Assembly: GCF_030546695.1 (NCBI RefSeq)
Contig: NZ_JAUOTP010000003.1
Span: 310,001 to 374,000, forward strand
DNA: 64,000 nt
Source of the DNA: Sphingomonas natans
GTDB lineage: Bacteria; Pseudomonadota; Alphaproteobacteria; Sphingomonadales; Sphingomonadaceae
Direction of reading: 5' to 3'
Of the stretch, positions 63,392 through 64,000 are shown piece by piece. A program made the translations under genes and the position numbers. Positions within the stretch are counted from its first letter, which is position 1; each line of letters starts with the position of its first letter. The notes below the pieces were generated by a model. The model made no database searches and was not told the DNA's origin. It worked only from the letters and a program-made list of their open reading frames with translations.

Positions 63392-63969
63392 CAGAGCCTC
63401 CCCTTCGTCGGGTTAGCGGGATCGGCGATGACCGCACCGAAACCGGTCAGCGACAGCGACACGCCGGAATATTTCCAGCTGAACTGGAAGGTCTTCTTCT
63501 CGGTCGAGATCAGCTTGTCCCCGACGAAGGTGCGGACCTCTCCGCTCACCTCCGACCTCAGCTTCACGGTGTCGACCGTCATGGCCGTCATGGTGAAAGA
63601 CTGGGCGATGTCGGTATTGGATTGCTCCTTCACCGTCTTCACGAGCTGCGTCTTGATGATGCCGTAGAAGCTCGGATCGACCAGCTTCAGGATGCTATCC
63701 ATCCAATAATTGAGCCCGTCGGGGCTGCGGTTGAGGATCAGGTAAGCCGTGTCCCGGGTGACCGCTTCGAGATAATCCGGTGCAACCGACGAGCTGCTGA
63801 TCGTCATCGGCCGGCTCAGCACGGGCTGCAGGACGACCTCGCGATCCTTGGTGGCGATGACGCCGAACAGGACGACAACGAAGACCGTCAGACCCGCGGC
63901 GAGCAGCGCCAGCAAATTGCGCTGCTTGAGAAGCGCCTGGCTGCGCCCGTGAGAAACATATGCGTCCAT
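63391..63969 (-). CDS. traE: Type IV conjugative transfer protein TraE
   Basis: 192 aa. One N-terminal membrane span (LLALLAAGLTVFVVVLFGVI) then a VirB8-like periplasmic domain (LNYWMDSILKLVDPSFYGII, TFQFSWKYSGVSLSLTGFGA). Needed for pilus assembly. It leads into traK by one-base overlap. Confidence 0.93.
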   Translation of the reverse strand: MDAYVSHGRSQALLKQRNLLALLAAGLTVFVVVLFGVIATKDREVVLQPVLSRPMTISSSSVAPDYLEAVTRDTAYLILNRSPDGLNYWMDSILKLVDPSFYGIIKTQLVKTVKEQSNTDIAQSFTMTAMTVDTVKLRSEVSGEVRTFVGDKLISTEKKTFQFSWKYSGVSLSLTGFGAVIADPANPTKGRL

Positions 63970-63978
63970 GGTCCCCCC

Positions 63979-64000
63979 TCAGCCCGCCAGCAGGCGGCAG
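63979..64000 (-). CDS. traL: 3' end of upstream gene, probably traL
   Basis: Only the last six codons (CRLLAG) and a TGA are visible, 9 nt before the traE ATG. By F-type gene order this should be traL. The name rests on position alone. Confidence 0.35.

Noticed and set aside
1-64000. CRISPR arrays, tRNA or rRNA genes, complete insertion sequences
   Set aside because: No regularly spaced repeats, no cloverleaf-like or rRNA-like stretches, and no intact DDE transposase with terminal repeats were noticed on reading.

Overview
This window is high-GC DNA of alphaproteobacterial type, most likely from the order Sphingomonadales. That placement is inferred from the MucR/Ros-type regulator, the style of the F-type transfer genes and several hypothetical proteins that look familiar from sphingomonads; no rRNA or tRNA gene is visible to confirm it. 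The window looks like the middle of a conjugative element (plasmid, chromid or ICE). DNA-processing transfer genes lie at the left (a ribbon-helix-helix protein, TraD, TraI), and an F-type type IV secretion operon fills the right end on the opposite strand. About 35 kb of accessory cargo lies between them.

Left (1-9.3 kb): a DUF1173-like protein cut by the window edge, two small minus-strand genes, and a 0.7 kb non-coding region with hairpins and paired palindromes that is a candidate oriT/relaxosome region. Then comes the overlapping set RHH-traD-traI, followed by two tandem SGNH-like exported proteins, the second with all its catalytic positions changed.

Middle-left (9.3-23.7 kb): a GntR regulator, a broken gene, an AAA-type ATPase, a tyrosine recombinase, an ABC three-component (ABC-3C) conflict operon, a convergent four-gene operon (HNH nuclease, unknown, minimal nucleotidyltransferase, PLD nuclease), an ApeA-like HEPN protein and a DUF2971 protein. 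The stretch is bracketed by two copies, one broken, of the 3' end of the same winged-helix gene, each followed by a related 22-bp palindrome. This suggests a discrete defence module.

Middle (23.8-28.7 kb): genes of chromosomal type (SirB1-like protein, thioredoxin 2, AlkB, ribosomal protein S21, DUF4087, a HEPN-like protein, DUF5623). Middle-right (29-42.5 kb): an XRE-HTH/P-loop NTPase followed by an unknown and a metallo-beta-lactamase-fold protein, a Trypco1/trypsin pair with a lipoprotein, a second tyrosine recombinase next to a large inverted repeat, vapBC, a secreted nuclease with a broken DUF2235 lipase-like gene, and a MucR-type regulator.

Right (44.1-64 kb, minus strand): traE-traK-traB-dsbC-(35 aa)-traV-traC-(128 aa)-trbI-traF(S26 peptidase)-traW-(108 aa)-traU-trbC-(62 aa)-traN-(147 aa)-(110 aa)-traF(thioredoxin-like)-traH-traG. 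Most of these genes are joined by stop/start overlaps. They would build the pilus and mating-pair channel; TraD and TraI at the left would feed DNA into it. The best candidates for undescribed systems are the HNH-unknown-MNT-PLD operon and the HTH-NTPase/unknown/MBL operon.
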